Source of the DNA: Clostridia bacterium
GTDB taxonomy: Bacteria > Bacillota > Clostridia > Christensenellales > CAG-314
DNA length: 64,000 bases
Direction: 5' to 3'
NCBI GenBank assembly: GCA_036654455.1
Contig: JAVVRZ010000002.1
Location: 328,332-392,331 of the forward strand
The stretch's first letter is position 1, and each line of letters begins with the position of its first letter. Of this stretch, positions 9,441 to 18,907 are shown piece by piece. The notes beneath the pieces were generated by a model, which did not search any database, was not told where the DNA came from, and saw nothing but the letters and a program-made list of their open reading frames with translations. A program made the position numbers and the translations under genes.

Positions 9441-10475
9441 TTATTTTAATTTTTTACCACATTCGGGACAAAACTTTTGCGTCGGGGCTACGCTTGCGCC
9501 ACATTCGGGACAAAATCCCAAAACATCAAATTTGTGTCCGCAGTCCGGGCAAAATTTAGCCGAAGCGTTGATATCTTTTTTGCAGTCCGGGCAGACTTTT
9601 TTGTTTGATGTTTCCTTAGGAGTATCGTTAGTTGCAAAAGCGTTGCTCATTACCGAGCCTGCTTGTTGCCCTACGCCAATTCCCATAAAAGTGCCAACAG
9701 TGCCGGTATTTCTTGCCGCATCGCCGAGCGCATCGGCGGCACGCTTTTGAGTATAAGTACCCATTTTGTCGCTTAGTATTCCTAGACTTGCCCTTTCGTC
9801 CATTGCCTTTTCGACCGACTCGGGGAAAGAAATGTTTTCTATTACAAAGTTAGATATATCAAGACCTAGCGAAATAAACTTTTCACGAACGTTAGTTGCG
9901 CACATAGCGCCAAATTCGTTTAAGTTTGCGTATATTTCTAGCGCCGACACCTTAGATTCGGTTACGGTATCGGTAACTGTCGAAACAAGCATACTTCTAA
10001 GATAATCGTTTATATCGTCGACAACATAGCTGTTATTTGTGCCAAAAAGCTCACGCATAAAAGTAGTTGCGTCGTTTACTCTAAAACTATATGTTCCAAA
10101 AGCGCCAATTCTAACTACGCCAAAATCGGCGTCTTTGATAATTAGAGGACGGGAAGTACCCCACTTTTGATTGACAAATTGCTTTGTGTTTATAAAATAA
10201 ACTTCGGCTTTAAAGCGAGACTCTCTACCTTGATAGAATAGGCTACCTAGCCCGGTCAATATCGGTAAATTCTTAGTGTCAAGCTTATATTTACCCGGAG
10301 AAAAGATATCTGCTATTTTGCCTAAATGCACAAAGATTGCAGTTTGTGATTCACGTACGGTCAACGACGAACCCGAGATTATTTCTTTGCCTTGATGCGG
10401 ATAGCGGTAGACAATAGTATCGTCGGTATTATCTTTCCACTCAATCACTTGCCACATTTGATTTTTAATTGACAT
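9441..10475 (-). CDS. SPFH-domain protein with tandem zinc ribbons (YdjI-like)
   Basis: About 344 aa. The N-terminal two thirds are an SPFH/virion-core-like domain as in Bacillus YdjI: WQVIEW near the start, a KIADIFSPGKYKL-type strand and a coiled region before an Ala/Gly-rich linker. The tail carries two paired zinc ribbons (CPDC...CPDCG, then CPECG...CPECGKKLK). SPFH proteins act as membrane-associated scaffolds, and YdjI belongs to an envelope-stress locus in Bacillus; that role is transferred knowledge, not shown here. I chose the ATG at 10475 because GAGGATAA precedes it; a longer frame to 10535 would run through the promoter. Confidence 0.82.
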   Translation of the reverse strand: MSIKNQMWQVIEWKDNTDDTIVYRYPHQGKEIISGSSLTVRESQTAIFVHLGKIADIFSPGKYKLDTKNLPILTGLGSLFYQGRESRFKAEVYFINTKQFVNQKWGTSRPLIIKDADFGVVRIGAFGTYSFRVNDATTFMRELFGTNNSYVVDDINDYLRSMLVSTVTDTVTESKVSALEIYANLNEFGAMCATNVREKFISLGLDISNFVIENISFPESVEKAMDERASLGILSDKMGTYTQKRAADALGDAARNTGTVGTFMGIGVGQQAGSVMSNAFATNDTPKETSNKKVCPDCKKDINASAKFCPDCGHKFDVLGFCPECGASVAPTQKFCPECGKKLK

Positions 10476-10506
10476 ATAGATTATCCTCACTAATTTAATA
10501 TTATTT

Positions 10507-10535
10507 ATTATAACATATATTTTATAATATATCAA
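10507..10535 (-). promoter_or_regulatory. Promoter of the SPFH-DUF1858 operon
   Basis: On the minus strand, TTGATA (10535-10530), a 17-base spacer and TATAAT (10512-10507). It lies 32 bases before the chosen start and supports that start over the longer frame. Confidence 0.7.
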
Positions 10536-10625
10536 ACACTTTTTATTTATGGTCGCCGTAGGGCATATATATATTTTATTTCTAATAGATTAGTAAAAAG
10601 TAGAATTGTTCGGGAGTTAAACAAT

Positions 10626-11240
10626 ATGAATATTTGCGATATTATTGGTAAAGAGGTAATTACGCTTGAAGCTGAAAATTTAGGCAAAATTACACAAATT
10701 ATGTTTGATTTACAGTTAAGTAAGGTTAGCAGTTTGGCTGTTGAACAAAAGCAAATTGATATAAATCAAGTTTATTCTATTAAAGACGTTGTTAGTTGCA
10801 GAAAAGAAAATTTTGTCGCAAGGTCGGCGTTTAATCCTCTACAAAAAATAATGTATACTACAAAAGGCGAACGACTCGGGCAGTGTACCGACATAGAAAT
10901 AAGCAATAAATTTGCTACCAAGTACGTCTTTTGCGGTGAAAAGAGGTTCTCGCCTCGGTCAATTTATTACGTCGGCGATGTAATTTTAATTAAAACTCAA
11001 CCGATTAAACCTATTAGTACGGCGGTGTGCAGTCTTGCGACCCAAGAAATTGAGTCGGTCAAGACGTATAGCGGAGATTTTAGTTTTTTGTTAAATAGCG
11101 TCTTAACAAGCGATATATTTAATTTGTCCGGCGAGATAATAGCTTTTCGTGGGCAAAAAGTTACTCGTGAGACAATCAAGCGAGTGCGTTCTTGCGGTAA
11201 GTTAGTAGAATTATCGTTAAAATGCGAAAGAAAGAAGTAG
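10626..11240 (+). CDS. Tandem PRC-barrel-like protein, function unknown
   Basis: A 204-residue soluble protein. The first 50 residues (DIIGKEVITLEAENLGKITQIM and what follows) and a second copy near residues 75-100 (TTKGERLGQCTDIEIS) have the strand pattern of PRC-barrel domains (YlmC/YmxH and RimM-type). A third, weaker unit (LTSDIFNLSGEIIAFRGQKVT) ends the protein. PRC barrels usually bind partner proteins or RNA; no specific role can be read here. GGGAG precedes the ATG. It is monocistronic and faces lepB tail to tail. Confidence 0.6.
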   Translation: MNICDIIGKEVITLEAENLGKITQIMFDLQLSKVSSLAVEQKQIDINQVYSIKDVVSCRKENFVARSAFNPLQKIMYTTKGERLGQCTDIEISNKFATKYVFCGEKRFSPRSIYYVGDVILIKTQPIKPISTAVCSLATQEIESVKTYSGDFSFLLNSVLTSDIFNLSGEIIAFRGQKVTRETIKRVRSCGKLVELSLKCERKK

Positions 11241-11267
11241 AATTTCCTATTAATTATAAATACAAAT

Positions 11268-11828
11268 TTAATATGCGATTATTTTTGTAGAATTAGCTCG
11301 TGGCGCAAATACTACGCCGACGATGCAGTCTTGGCTATATTCGCCGTTTACACGGCTGTCTAACGAATTGTTTCGGTTATCGCCTATAAGAAAAACGCAA
11401 CCTTCGCTTACGACATATTCGTTTTCAAGTAAGTCTAAATTTTCTTTTAATATATTCGGTATTATTGCTTTAATATATTTTTCTCTAAAAGTTTGTCCGT
11501 CCGGAGTAGTAATTGTAAGGTAGTAACTTCCGTCGACATCTCTAACTGCGTTTATACGGTCGCCACTTAGCCCTACTATGCGTTTGATAATGTATATTTC
11601 GCTTTCCGCCTTGTAGGCAACAACGATGTCGCCACGAGAAAATTTGGCTAATTTGTTAACCCATACTATTTGTCTGTCTATATAAGTCGGCGCCATAGAC
11701 GCCCCCGAAGTGGCAAAGTTAGCTATAAACAAAGATTTAATGGCGACTGTAAAGATAATAATAATTACAGCCGTTACCATTATAACATTGGTTATTTTAC
11801 TTGATTTGTCATTAAGTTGTCTTAACAT
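11268..11828 (-). CDS. lepB: Signal peptidase I
   Basis: Membrane-anchored serine/lysine protease that removes signal peptides from secreted preproteins. Of 186 aa, one N-terminal transmembrane helix (about 14-36) precedes the catalytic domain. Nucleophile Ser44 is in SGASMAPTY, general-base Lys82 in IIKRIVG, and box E is IGDNRNNSLDSR. The size matches the Gram-positive Sip type. The start lies inside the end of the DUF951 gene (17-base overlap) with no strong ribosome site, so it probably depends on translational coupling. Last gene of a six-gene minus-strand cluster. Confidence 0.93.
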   Translation of the reverse strand: MLRQLNDKSSKITNVIMVTAVIIIIFTVAIKSLFIANFATSGASMAPTYIDRQIVWVNKLAKFSRGDIVVAYKAESEIYIIKRIVGLSGDRINAVRDVDGSYYLTITTPDGQTFREKYIKAIIPNILKENLDLLENEYVVSEGCVFLIGDNRNNSLDSRVNGEYSQDCIVGVVFAPRANSTKIIAY

Positions 11829-11994
11829 TTTTTACCGCTTTATTAAATTCTTGGTAAGAAAGCATTACTATTTTACCGCATTTAAGGCATTTTAACTTGT
11901 AGTCTGCGCCGGTACGCAACACTTCAAAACAATCATTTTTGCAAGGGTGAGGTTTTTTTGTAATTACTTTGTCGCCTATTTGTACATCAATCAT
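11812..11994 (-). CDS. DUF951 small zinc-ribbon-like protein
   Basis: A 60-residue protein of the DUF951 family, conserved in Firmicutes with unknown function. It shows the family hallmarks GDKVITKKPHPC, WEVLR-like FEVLRTGAD and KCLKCGKIVMLS, with cysteine pairs that could bind zinc. It overlaps lepB by 17 bases and starts 3 bases after the hydrolase gene. Confidence 0.85.
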   Translation of the reverse strand: MIDVQIGDKVITKKPHPCKNDCFEVLRTGADYKLKCLKCGKIVMLSYQEFNKAVKNVKTT

Positions 11995-11997
11995 AGT

Positions 11998-13644
11998 TTA
12001 CCCAAAAAGAATATTATTTAGTATAATTTGTTGGTCGGCATCTATAAGAAGTAGAGAAATTTTATGAATGTCGGCAATATCAAACGGTTTGCCTTGCGGA
12101 CTTTTAAGGTCGGTTAAGTCAATTTTTGTCTTTTGCCAGAGCCGTCCGCCACATAATTGAAGTGATTTAGAATATGCGCATTGATTAGCGCTTGCCCAGT
12201 TAGTGATTATACACAGCGTAACTTGGCTTGCAATCGCCGAATAAATATCCAACATTATATAACTATCTCGTTCGTTAAAGGCGTATTCTAATATTTCAAA
12301 CGTGCCGAAGTGTTTACCGCAAATACCGCTAATTCCATAAGCCCCAATTCCAACAGAGAGCGGTTCAAACGAAGTGTAAGCGCTGTTTTGGTCATAAACA
12401 AGAGGCAAGAAATTGCCAAGTCCGCTTGCGTTTTGATAGAATATTCGTGATTTGTTCTTTACTCGTATTTTATATTTATTAGCCAAAATTGTATGCGGGT
12501 CGCTACTTACAAATACTCCGTTACAATTTACAGTCGCAAGTACGGTAATTGTAGAATTTATGTCGAATACGTCAATAAAGCCTAAGGTGTTACTACCTTC
12601 TTGTACTATGTTTGCCCTCCGCCAACTAAGGGCAGAGCCTGAAATATCGCTGACTGTATAAGAAATTGTAACGTCTTTAAAATTACTAACCTTAGCGTAA
12701 AGTTGTCCTTTGCGAGTATTAAAGCTAACTTTTGGTTTTTTAAGCGTAGATTGTTGGTTAGAGAAATTTGTTAAAAACCAGTTTTTAATATTTTCAAGCA
12801 CGTTTGGCGTAATAATATCGATTAAGCCATTTATATACAAGGCTTGCGAACAAATATTTTTACAGCGGTAAAGTCCTTGGTTGTTGTCTAGAATATTAGT
12901 CTTAGTGCTGTTTACGCCGGTTAGAAGGTATATCGGTTGAGAAACATATTGAAGATAACTTTGGGAACAAATTCCGCTTAGCCAACGTTCTTTTTGGTCA
13001 AGCGCCTCGATAGTGTTAGTTAGCTTGTCTATATTTAGGTCGGGAGATATTTCTTCGACCTTGTCCCAAAGGCTACCGAATATTATCGCTCCGCAAAGTA
13101 ATTCTTTGCAAGTAGCCAACGTATGTATAGCTATTTTGTCGGCAATTCCGCCCAAACTACATATACCAATCAAATTATTCTGGCAGTAATTATTTAACAT
13201 ATATTGAATAATTCGACGTGTCGAGAAATCGTATTCGTACCAACTTGTATCACGGGCGGTAGTGTCTACGTATTTGAGATGTCGACCTGCCTTATTAAGA
13301 TTAGCGTATTGCGTAGCCAGAGGATAGACCGTGTGAAACCCTATGCCAATATCGCCGGCGTAGTCGATAGAAACAGCTACAAACCCATTTGTCGCCCAAT
13401 ATTCTAGCAAAGATATATCAATAGCTTTACCAACTTCGCCAACTACTATAATTACAGGCGCAGACGCAGTTTGGTAAGCCAAAACTCCGTATATGCGAGT
13501 AATGGCGTCGCCACAACGGCGTCCATTGATGTAAAAATGCTGAATAGTAGTGTTGTCGACTGTTTGTTGCTTAATAATAGTTGGCTCAAACTCGTAGTCG
13601 AAATCTACGTCTTCAAATAAAGTTGGCGGAGTAAATTGTTTCAT
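11998..13644 (-). CDS. Alpha/beta-hydrolase-like multidomain protein
   Basis: A 548-aa protein without signal peptide. Residues about 25-270 resemble an alpha/beta hydrolase of the acetyl-esterase/dienelactone-hydrolase kind: APVIIVVGEVG strand, FVAVSIDYAGD, and a nucleophile-elbow-like segment NLIGICSLGGIAD. The elbow departs from GxSxG, so catalysis is uncertain. Residues about 285-390 and 400-548 look like two beta-sandwich (Ig- or CBM-like) modules. The ATG is supported by AGGAC upstream. It lies between rlmH (52-base gap) and the DUF951 gene (3-base gap). Substrate unknown; an esterase or peptidase is the most one can say. Confidence 0.5.
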   Translation of the reverse strand: MKQFTPPTLFEDVDFDYEFEPTIIKQQTVDNTTIQHFYINGRRCGDAITRIYGVLAYQTASAPVIIVVGEVGKAIDISLLEYWATNGFVAVSIDYAGDIGIGFHTVYPLATQYANLNKAGRHLKYVDTTARDTSWYEYDFSTRRIIQYMLNNYCQNNLIGICSLGGIADKIAIHTLATCKELLCGAIIFGSLWDKVEEISPDLNIDKLTNTIEALDQKERWLSGICSQSYLQYVSQPIYLLTGVNSTKTNILDNNQGLYRCKNICSQALYINGLIDIITPNVLENIKNWFLTNFSNQQSTLKKPKVSFNTRKGQLYAKVSNFKDVTISYTVSDISGSALSWRRANIVQEGSNTLGFIDVFDINSTITVLATVNCNGVFVSSDPHTILANKYKIRVKNKSRIFYQNASGLGNFLPLVYDQNSAYTSFEPLSVGIGAYGISGICGKHFGTFEILEYAFNERDSYIMLDIYSAIASQVTLCIITNWASANQCAYSKSLQLCGGRLWQKTKIDLTDLKSPQGKPFDIADIHKISLLLIDADQQIILNNILFG

Positions 13645-13696
13645 AAATGTCCTATTTATTCTATATTTAATTAATCGCTACGTTAAAATTATCTTT

Positions 13697-14146
13697 TTAC
13701 TTATGATATTTACCGTTTGAATTTATCATAAAGGCTCGGTAAAGTTGTTCAAAAAGAATTACTTTTGCAAGCGAATGGGGTAGCGTTAGACAAGAAAATG
13801 ACATCGAATAGTTTGCAATTTGTTTAATTGTCTGGTCAAGTCCGTCGCTACTACCAATTAATATCGTAATGTCGCTATTACTATTTTGCCAAAGTTGTAG
13901 TTTGCTAGCTAGTTGCAAACTGGTAAGCGCTTGACCTTCTTTGTCAAGTATAACGGTAAAATTTGAGAGTTTTGGTAATATTAGTTGGCTTTCTTTTTTA
14001 AGTTTATCTTGACCTTGTGGCAATTCTTCGATAATAGTTTGAGAAATATTGCAAAATCGCCCAAGTCGCTTTGCGTATTCGGCAATAGCTTGATTGTAAT
14101 AATCTTCTTTAATTTTGCCTACGCTTAATACGTTAATCTTTAACAT
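13697..14146 (-). CDS. rlmH: 23S rRNA pseudouridine1915 N3-methyltransferase
   Basis: SPOUT-family enzyme that methylates Psi1915 in helix 69 of 23S rRNA using S-adenosylmethionine. The 149-aa product starts MLKINVLSVGKIKE as in the family. It shows the SAM-site strand FTVILDKEGQALTS, IGSSDGL (GGxxG variant), the LPHSLAKVILFEQLYRA helix and the C-terminal KYHK that contacts the ribosome. Start at 14146, 2 bases after the CPBP gene stop; a longer frame to 14185 would overlap that gene. Confidence 0.93.
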   Translation of the reverse strand: MLKINVLSVGKIKEDYYNQAIAEYAKRLGRFCNISQTIIEELPQGQDKLKKESQLILPKLSNFTVILDKEGQALTSLQLASKLQLWQNSNSDITILIGSSDGLDQTIKQIANYSMSFSCLTLPHSLAKVILFEQLYRAFMINSNGKYHK

Positions 14147-14148
14147 TA

Positions 14149-15225
14149 TTAAATAAATAGCGTGCTTATCCACATAACAACGCAAATAATTACCGATAAG
14201 CCAAAAAATATTTTTGCGCCTAAACTTGGTTTGGATAGTTCGGGTTTTTGAAGATAAAAAGTCGTTCTGTCTAGATTGTTTTGTGGCTCGGCGTTAATTA
14301 AGTCGGGATATATTTCGGTTTTTGTATTAATAATGAGTCGAGAAGGTTGAGCTGTATTTTGAGCTTGTTTCAACGCTTCGACATTGTCTATGTTAGATTG
14401 CAAGGCGTTAAGTTCTTCGTTTTTGTCAAAAGAATAGACGTTAGTTTTTAGGTAGAATAATATTCCTAGCGCCATAATAACAAGCCCAACGGGTATAGTT
14501 ATATACCAGCAAGTAACGAATACTGTTTCTTGAACGGCTAGTGGCATCAATATGTCTAGTAACAAGGCTAAAAAGTTGTTGAAGAAGTGCAATATAACGC
14601 ACAACCAAATGCCTCCGCCCGAAAGCGCAATGTAACCGAGTATTGCTCCAAAGGCGAATTGATATAGCGTTTGCGCAACGTTCATGTGCATAAGCATAAA
14701 TAACACTCCGGAAATTATACTCGCCCAAACAATCCCAAACCTTGATAATCCTCTTGCCACAACGCCTCTAAGCAGAAACTCTTCGCAAATCGCAGGCAAT
14801 ATACATACGGCAAGCACGGCAAGCAATATCCCCCAAATGGTGTCTAAATTTATGGGCAATTCTACGCTAGGCTCGCTTGCGCCTGCGCCAACTAGCAATT
14901 TGTTAAAGAATATTACGATTGGCATCATTACTGCGACAAGTCCTATAACAGTGATAATTCCAGCTAGGGTCGGCAACAGCTTGGGCTTATCTTTTAAGCG
15001 GGTAGCTTTGACTATATCAACCCTATAAACGTTAAAGTATAGCGACGGGGCTACTGCAAGCGCCAAAGTCGACAGCATAGTAAATATAAGCAATATAGAA
15101 TTTTTAGCCGACGCAAATACCATTATGCAAATTCCGCCAAAGAAGCTGACCGATAAAAAAGCAAATAATGATACCGCAAAACATATATAAGAGTCGTTTG
15201 GAGTTAAATAAGTTCGCTTTAACAT
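14149..15225 (-). CDS. CPBP family intramembrane metalloprotease
   Basis: Multi-pass membrane protein (358 aa) of the CAAX protease/bacteriocin-processing (Abi) family. The three family motifs are present in order: EExxxR in ICEEFLLRG, FxxxH in LFMLMHMN, and HxxxN in ILHFFNNF. A hydrophilic cytosolic insert (about 260-325) precedes a final transmembrane helix. Substrates are unknown. It starts with a GAGGT site and overlaps the walJ stop by 7 bases. Confidence 0.85.
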   Translation of the reverse strand: MLKRTYLTPNDSYICFAVSLFAFLSVSFFGGICIMVFASAKNSILLIFTMLSTLALAVAPSLYFNVYRVDIVKATRLKDKPKLLPTLAGIITVIGLVAVMMPIVIFFNKLLVGAGASEPSVELPINLDTIWGILLAVLAVCILPAICEEFLLRGVVARGLSRFGIVWASIISGVLFMLMHMNVAQTLYQFAFGAILGYIALSGGGIWLCVILHFFNNFLALLLDILMPLAVQETVFVTCWYITIPVGLVIMALGILFYLKTNVYSFDKNEELNALQSNIDNVEALKQAQNTAQPSRLIINTKTEIYPDLINAEPQNNLDRTTFYLQKPELSKPSLGAKIFFGLSVIICVVMWISTLFI

Positions 15226-15980
15226 TCGATTACCTCGCTAATTTGATTTTGCTCGCCAACGTAGATGTTGACCGCAGTATGTAATTTGCTCGCTACGCTT
15301 ATAGCCTTATCTTTTGCAAGCGTTGGAGTATTGTTTTGTTCGGATAAATGGGCAAGAATTATGTTTTGCGTGCCGTAACCTAATATTCTTTCTAGTAGTC
15401 CTGCGGTTTGGTCGTTAGACAAGTGTCCCTCGCAAGAAGCTATTCTTTGTTTGAGAAAAGGCGGATAGTTACCGCATTTAAGCATATTTATATCGTGGTT
15501 GCTTTCGATTACAAGAGCTTTGCAACCTCTTAGAAAGTCTACAAGTTGGTCGTCTACCGAGCCGGTGTCGGTTACAATACAAGCTACGCTATCTTGATAG
15601 GTAAACTTGTAACCCGTACACCAAGTGACGTCGTGCATACATTGATAAATGTCTACGGCAATATTTTTGTATTGCAGTCTGCCGTTAAAAGTGTGGGCTT
15701 GAAATCGTGTTTTGCCGTAAAATTCTTCGGCTCCGTTAGCGTGGACAAATATATCTACCGTTGGGTTGTACATTACAAATTGAAAAATGCCTGCTATGTG
15801 GTCGCTATGCGAGTGCGTGACAAATATAGCGTCAATAGATGCAGGCTTTAAATTTAATTTTTCAAGCGATTTGCAAATATAGCGATAGTTAACTCCACAG
15901 TCTACTAATATGTTGGTATTGTTGCATTGTATCAAGGTAGCGTTACCACGACTACCCGAAAAAAGCGTGCATATTTTCAT
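15219..15980 (-). CDS. walJ: MBL-fold metallohydrolase WalJ/YycJ-like
   Basis: Metallo-beta-lactamase-fold protein (253 aa) related to WalJ/YycJ, a DNase-like hydrolase linked to the WalRK cell-wall system in Bacilli. The metal motif is THSHSDH, with further ligands in CMHDV, VTDTG, SNHD and LAHLS. The start MKICTLFSGSRGN at 15980 matches the family; an in-frame extension to 16031 has no ribosome site. Clustering with rlmH echoes the walJ-htrC-rlmH order of Bacillus, but walRK and htrC are absent here. Confidence 0.85.
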   Translation of the reverse strand: MKICTLFSGSRGNATLIQCNNTNILVDCGVNYRYICKSLEKLNLKPASIDAIFVTHSHSDHIAGIFQFVMYNPTVDIFVHANGAEEFYGKTRFQAHTFNGRLQYKNIAVDIYQCMHDVTWCTGYKFTYQDSVACIVTDTGSVDDQLVDFLRGCKALVIESNHDINMLKCGNYPPFLKQRIASCEGHLSNDQTAGLLERILGYGTQNIILAHLSEQNNTPTLAKDKAISVASKLHTAVNIYVGEQNQISEVIEC

Positions 15981-16084
15981 ACTATTTATTATATAACAAA
16001 AAGAATAAAATTGCAAATGTTGTTTTATCAATTAAAATTTGTAACTCTTAAATATTATAACCAATATTCGAACAAACTAAGTCT

Positions 16085-17500
16085 ATGTTAAATAAAACAG
16101 CAAAACAAAATATATTAGAGATTGATAGTCAAGATTTGAGGAAAAGGACGTTAGACCTAGCTAGCAAAATAACCGTAGTTAATCTTGATGGTATGAGCGA
16201 CGACCAAAAGGTAAGCCACCAAGTAATTAACGCCATAGTTGAAGAAGGTAAGAAAGCAAAAAGTCTTGAAGAATTGCAAACAAAGATAGTGTTTGCGATT
16301 AAATGTGATATTCTTGCAAATCTAGACCTAATGAAAGAGAATTTATACAATGGTTACACCTTACTATTTTGTCAAGAAGAAGAACGTTGTCTATGTTTTG
16401 ACACTCGTACCGAACTAGGTAGAGCCATTACTCAACCCCCGACAAACAACGTAACCAAAGGTCCAAGAGAAGGTTTTATCGAAGGCATCAAGGCAAATAT
16501 CACCTTGCTGAGAAAGCGACTAAAAACCCAAGAATTTAAATGCGATTACTTGTCGGTTGGCAAATACACAAATACGGCGATTGCAGTTTGCTATATTGAA
16601 AACATAGCCAGTAAAATTACGGTAAATAAAATTAAACAAAGAATAAAAGAGATTTCAATAGACGGTATTATAGATAGTAGCTATGTTTCAAGATTTTTAG
16701 ATTCGGGCAAAAGTTTTTTGTTCAAACTCGTAGGTAGCGCAGAAAAACCCGACGTAGTAACGGGCAAGCTATTAGAAGGTAGAATTGCAATAGTAGTTGA
16801 CGGCTCGCCCATAGTCCTAACTGTTCCGTATATGTTTGTCGAAGATTTGCAGGGTCCTGAGGACTATTACGACGTTCCAGAAATTGCCTCCGTAAATCGT
16901 ATTTTAAGGGCGGTGTCGGCGTTTGTATGCGTAATTTTGCCCTCGCTATACGTTTCGCTTCAACTTTACAATTATCAAATTTTGCCTGCGAAATTTTTAA
17001 TTTCTATAATTAATTCTACAAGCACAATACCATTTAACCCTTTAAGCGAGATGCTAGTAATTCTTGTGCTGTTTGATATTTTACGTGAAGCTAATTCTCG
17101 TATGCCCTCAATGGCAGGACTTTCGCTGTCGATTATAGGCGCTGTCGTGCTTGGCGACGCCGCCGTAAGGGCGGGACTGCTTAGCGCTCCCGGCGTTATG
17201 ATTGGAGCGCTTTCGGGCATAGGACTTTACACTATGCCGGACAATACCTTATTATTATCAATTCTAAGGCTGGCAGTTACCGTTGTGGGCGGTTTAATGG
17301 GGTTACTGGGTATAATACTCGTGTCAATAGTTCTGCTTGCGCACATCGTATCTTTGTCGGCATTTGACGTTCCTTATACCGCTCCGTACGCTCCAAGCAT
17401 AGATAGGGATAAGCAAGACGGACTAATTAAACTGCCAATAACAAGGCTAAAAAATCGTCCCGCAGTACTCAAATCTAAGAACAAGACAAGACAAAGATAG
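16085..17500 (+). CDS. gerAA: Spore germination protein, GerA family (A subunit)
   Basis: Membrane subunit of a nutrient germinant receptor in the inner spore membrane. The 471-aa product has the GerA architecture: an N-terminal soluble domain (residues 1-280), with the motif GRIAIVVDGSPIVLTVP just before four or five membrane segments (about 275-440), and a short basic tail. The ORF begins shortly after a divergent start and lacks an obvious Shine-Dalgarno site (ACTAAGTCT precedes the ATG). No clear sigma-G promoter was found. The downstream AB and AC genes complete a receptor operon. Confidence 0.93.
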   Translation: MLNKTAKQNILEIDSQDLRKRTLDLASKITVVNLDGMSDDQKVSHQVINAIVEEGKKAKSLEELQTKIVFAIKCDILANLDLMKENLYNGYTLLFCQEEERCLCFDTRTELGRAITQPPTNNVTKGPREGFIEGIKANITLLRKRLKTQEFKCDYLSVGKYTNTAIAVCYIENIASKITVNKIKQRIKEISIDGIIDSSYVSRFLDSGKSFLFKLVGSAEKPDVVTGKLLEGRIAIVVDGSPIVLTVPYMFVEDLQGPEDYYDVPEIASVNRILRAVSAFVCVILPSLYVSLQLYNYQILPAKFLISIINSTSTIPFNPLSEMLVILVLFDILREANSRMPSMAGLSLSIIGAVVLGDAAVRAGLLSAPGVMIGALSGIGLYTMPDNTLLLSILRLAVTVVGGLMGLLGIILVSIVLLAHIVSLSAFDVPYTAPYAPSIDRDKQDGLIKLPITRLKNRPAVLKSKNKTRQR

Positions 17501-17639
17501 CTAAATTAAAGCAAAATTATAAAAATGTAAATTACAAAAATATAGGCAATATACAACTTTTTAAGTACGTAAAAAATTAAAAAAATATAAAAAACGCTAA
17601 CTAAAACAACTAAAATTCTACAAGCGAGAGGTTAAAAAA

Positions 17640-18809
17640 GTGATAAGCACTTCTAAGGTAACTGCAAGACAGTTAATGTTGATGTTAATATTAATTATTC
17701 CCGGGGGCAAATATTTGTCGTTACCGGCAATAGTAGCTAGGGAATTAGGTAGAGATAGTTATTTTGCTTTTATATTTCTTTTTCTACTAGATTTAGTATT
17801 ACTCACCGTAATTTTATTAGCCGTAAGAGCTAACACAAACAGGTTAAATGTCTACCAAATACTTAGTCAAACGCTTTCAAAGGTCGTAGCTAAGGCGATA
17901 TTTTTAATCTTTGCCGTATTGTTTATTTGTCGAACTAGCGTTTTGCTTGTCAACTGCGTTGATATGTTTAGCAGTACTTTTTCGGTAAAAACTAACTGGC
18001 TAGGCTATATTTTGCCAATTTGCGCAGTAATTATATTTTGTATGCGTAAAGGCGTAAATTCTTTTGCAAGGCTAGCTGAAATATTATTTATATTTATATT
18101 GCTAGCGCTACTTGCTATTGTTGTATTTTCTTTCAAGCAAGCCGATTTAAATAATCTTAAACCTATGTTAGAACAAGGTTTAGGCAAGGTTATCAAAACA
18201 TCGTTTAATTATTCGTTTTGGTTTTCGGACGCTATATTTATATTATTCTTTATGGACTTTTTGCCCGATAAGAAGGTTAAAGTTGCGCCGTTTTACCTAG
18301 CGTTTTTTGTGGGAGCGGTAATTTGCATAGGGCTTGACATTTTGTTTGTAGCTTTATTTGACACCCTTTCGCCTTACAACGGACTTGCTATGAGTAAGGT
18401 TTCGCAATTTACCATACCTCTTTCTAGTTTAGGTAGACTTGACTGGTTAGGTCTTGTAATATGGTTAACATCAATTTATATCAAGTCAATCATTCTAATT
18501 TTTTGCGCATATAGGTGCGTAAACTTTGTTTTTGGCGCAAACGAATTAAAATTTAATTGGTTCTCTACCATAATAACCTTAATTCCAATAATAATAGCGC
18601 CTATATTTATTGATATTAAAGAAGAAGTTTACGCCATATTTTGTATAGGCGCAGGTAAATACTTCTTTTGGTTTGTACAATATATACTACCGTTATTTTT
18701 GCCTCTGTTAACATACATTAGCAATAAAAAACAAAAGAGATGTAATTTAAGCAAATCTACGACTTTGCAAAAGAGAAAATATACTACAAAAATAATAGGT
18801 TTAAGTTAG
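17640..18809 (+). CDS. gerAB: Spore germination protein, GerB family permease
   Basis: APC-superfamily spore permease (389 aa, about ten transmembrane segments) that forms the ligand-binding and ion-conducting B subunit of the germinant receptor. The start is a GTG with AGAGG some 10 bases upstream. N-terminal KVTARQLMLMLIL and the IPGGKYLSLP segment are typical of the family. A 139-base A-rich gap separates it from gerAA, with no terminator. Confidence 0.92.
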   Translation: MISTSKVTARQLMLMLILIIPGGKYLSLPAIVARELGRDSYFAFIFLFLLDLVLLTVILLAVRANTNRLNVYQILSQTLSKVVAKAIFLIFAVLFICRTSVLLVNCVDMFSSTFSVKTNWLGYILPICAVIIFCMRKGVNSFARLAEILFIFILLALLAIVVFSFKQADLNNLKPMLEQGLGKVIKTSFNYSFWFSDAIFILFFMDFLPDKKVKVAPFYLAFFVGAVICIGLDILFVALFDTLSPYNGLAMSKVSQFTIPLSSLGRLDWLGLVIWLTSIYIKSIILIFCAYRCVNFVFGANELKFNWFSTIITLIPIIIAPIFIDIKEEVYAIFCIGAGKYFFWFVQYILPLFLPLLTYISNKKQKRCNLSKSTTLQKRKYTTKIIGLS

Positions 18810-18907
18810 GCTAAGCGCGCTAAGTCAATAATTTAGAGGCGATAAATGCCGTTTTTACCGCTTAATTTATAAGATAAACTAAATCGACGGCAAAAAGGAG
18901 TAAGAAT

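Noticed and set aside
14166-14174. Exact DnaA box TTATCCACA
   Set aside because: A single copy inside the coding end of the CPBP protease gene; no cluster, so chance.
15968-15984. Sigma-G-like elements GCATA and CATACTA near gerAA
   Set aside because: They are only 4 bases apart, not the roughly 17-18 needed, and they overlap the divergent walJ start.
16040-16084. tRNA-like TTCGAA sequence upstream of gerAA
   Set aside because: Only a T-loop-like hexamer; no acceptor stem, anticodon arm or D arm can be drawn.
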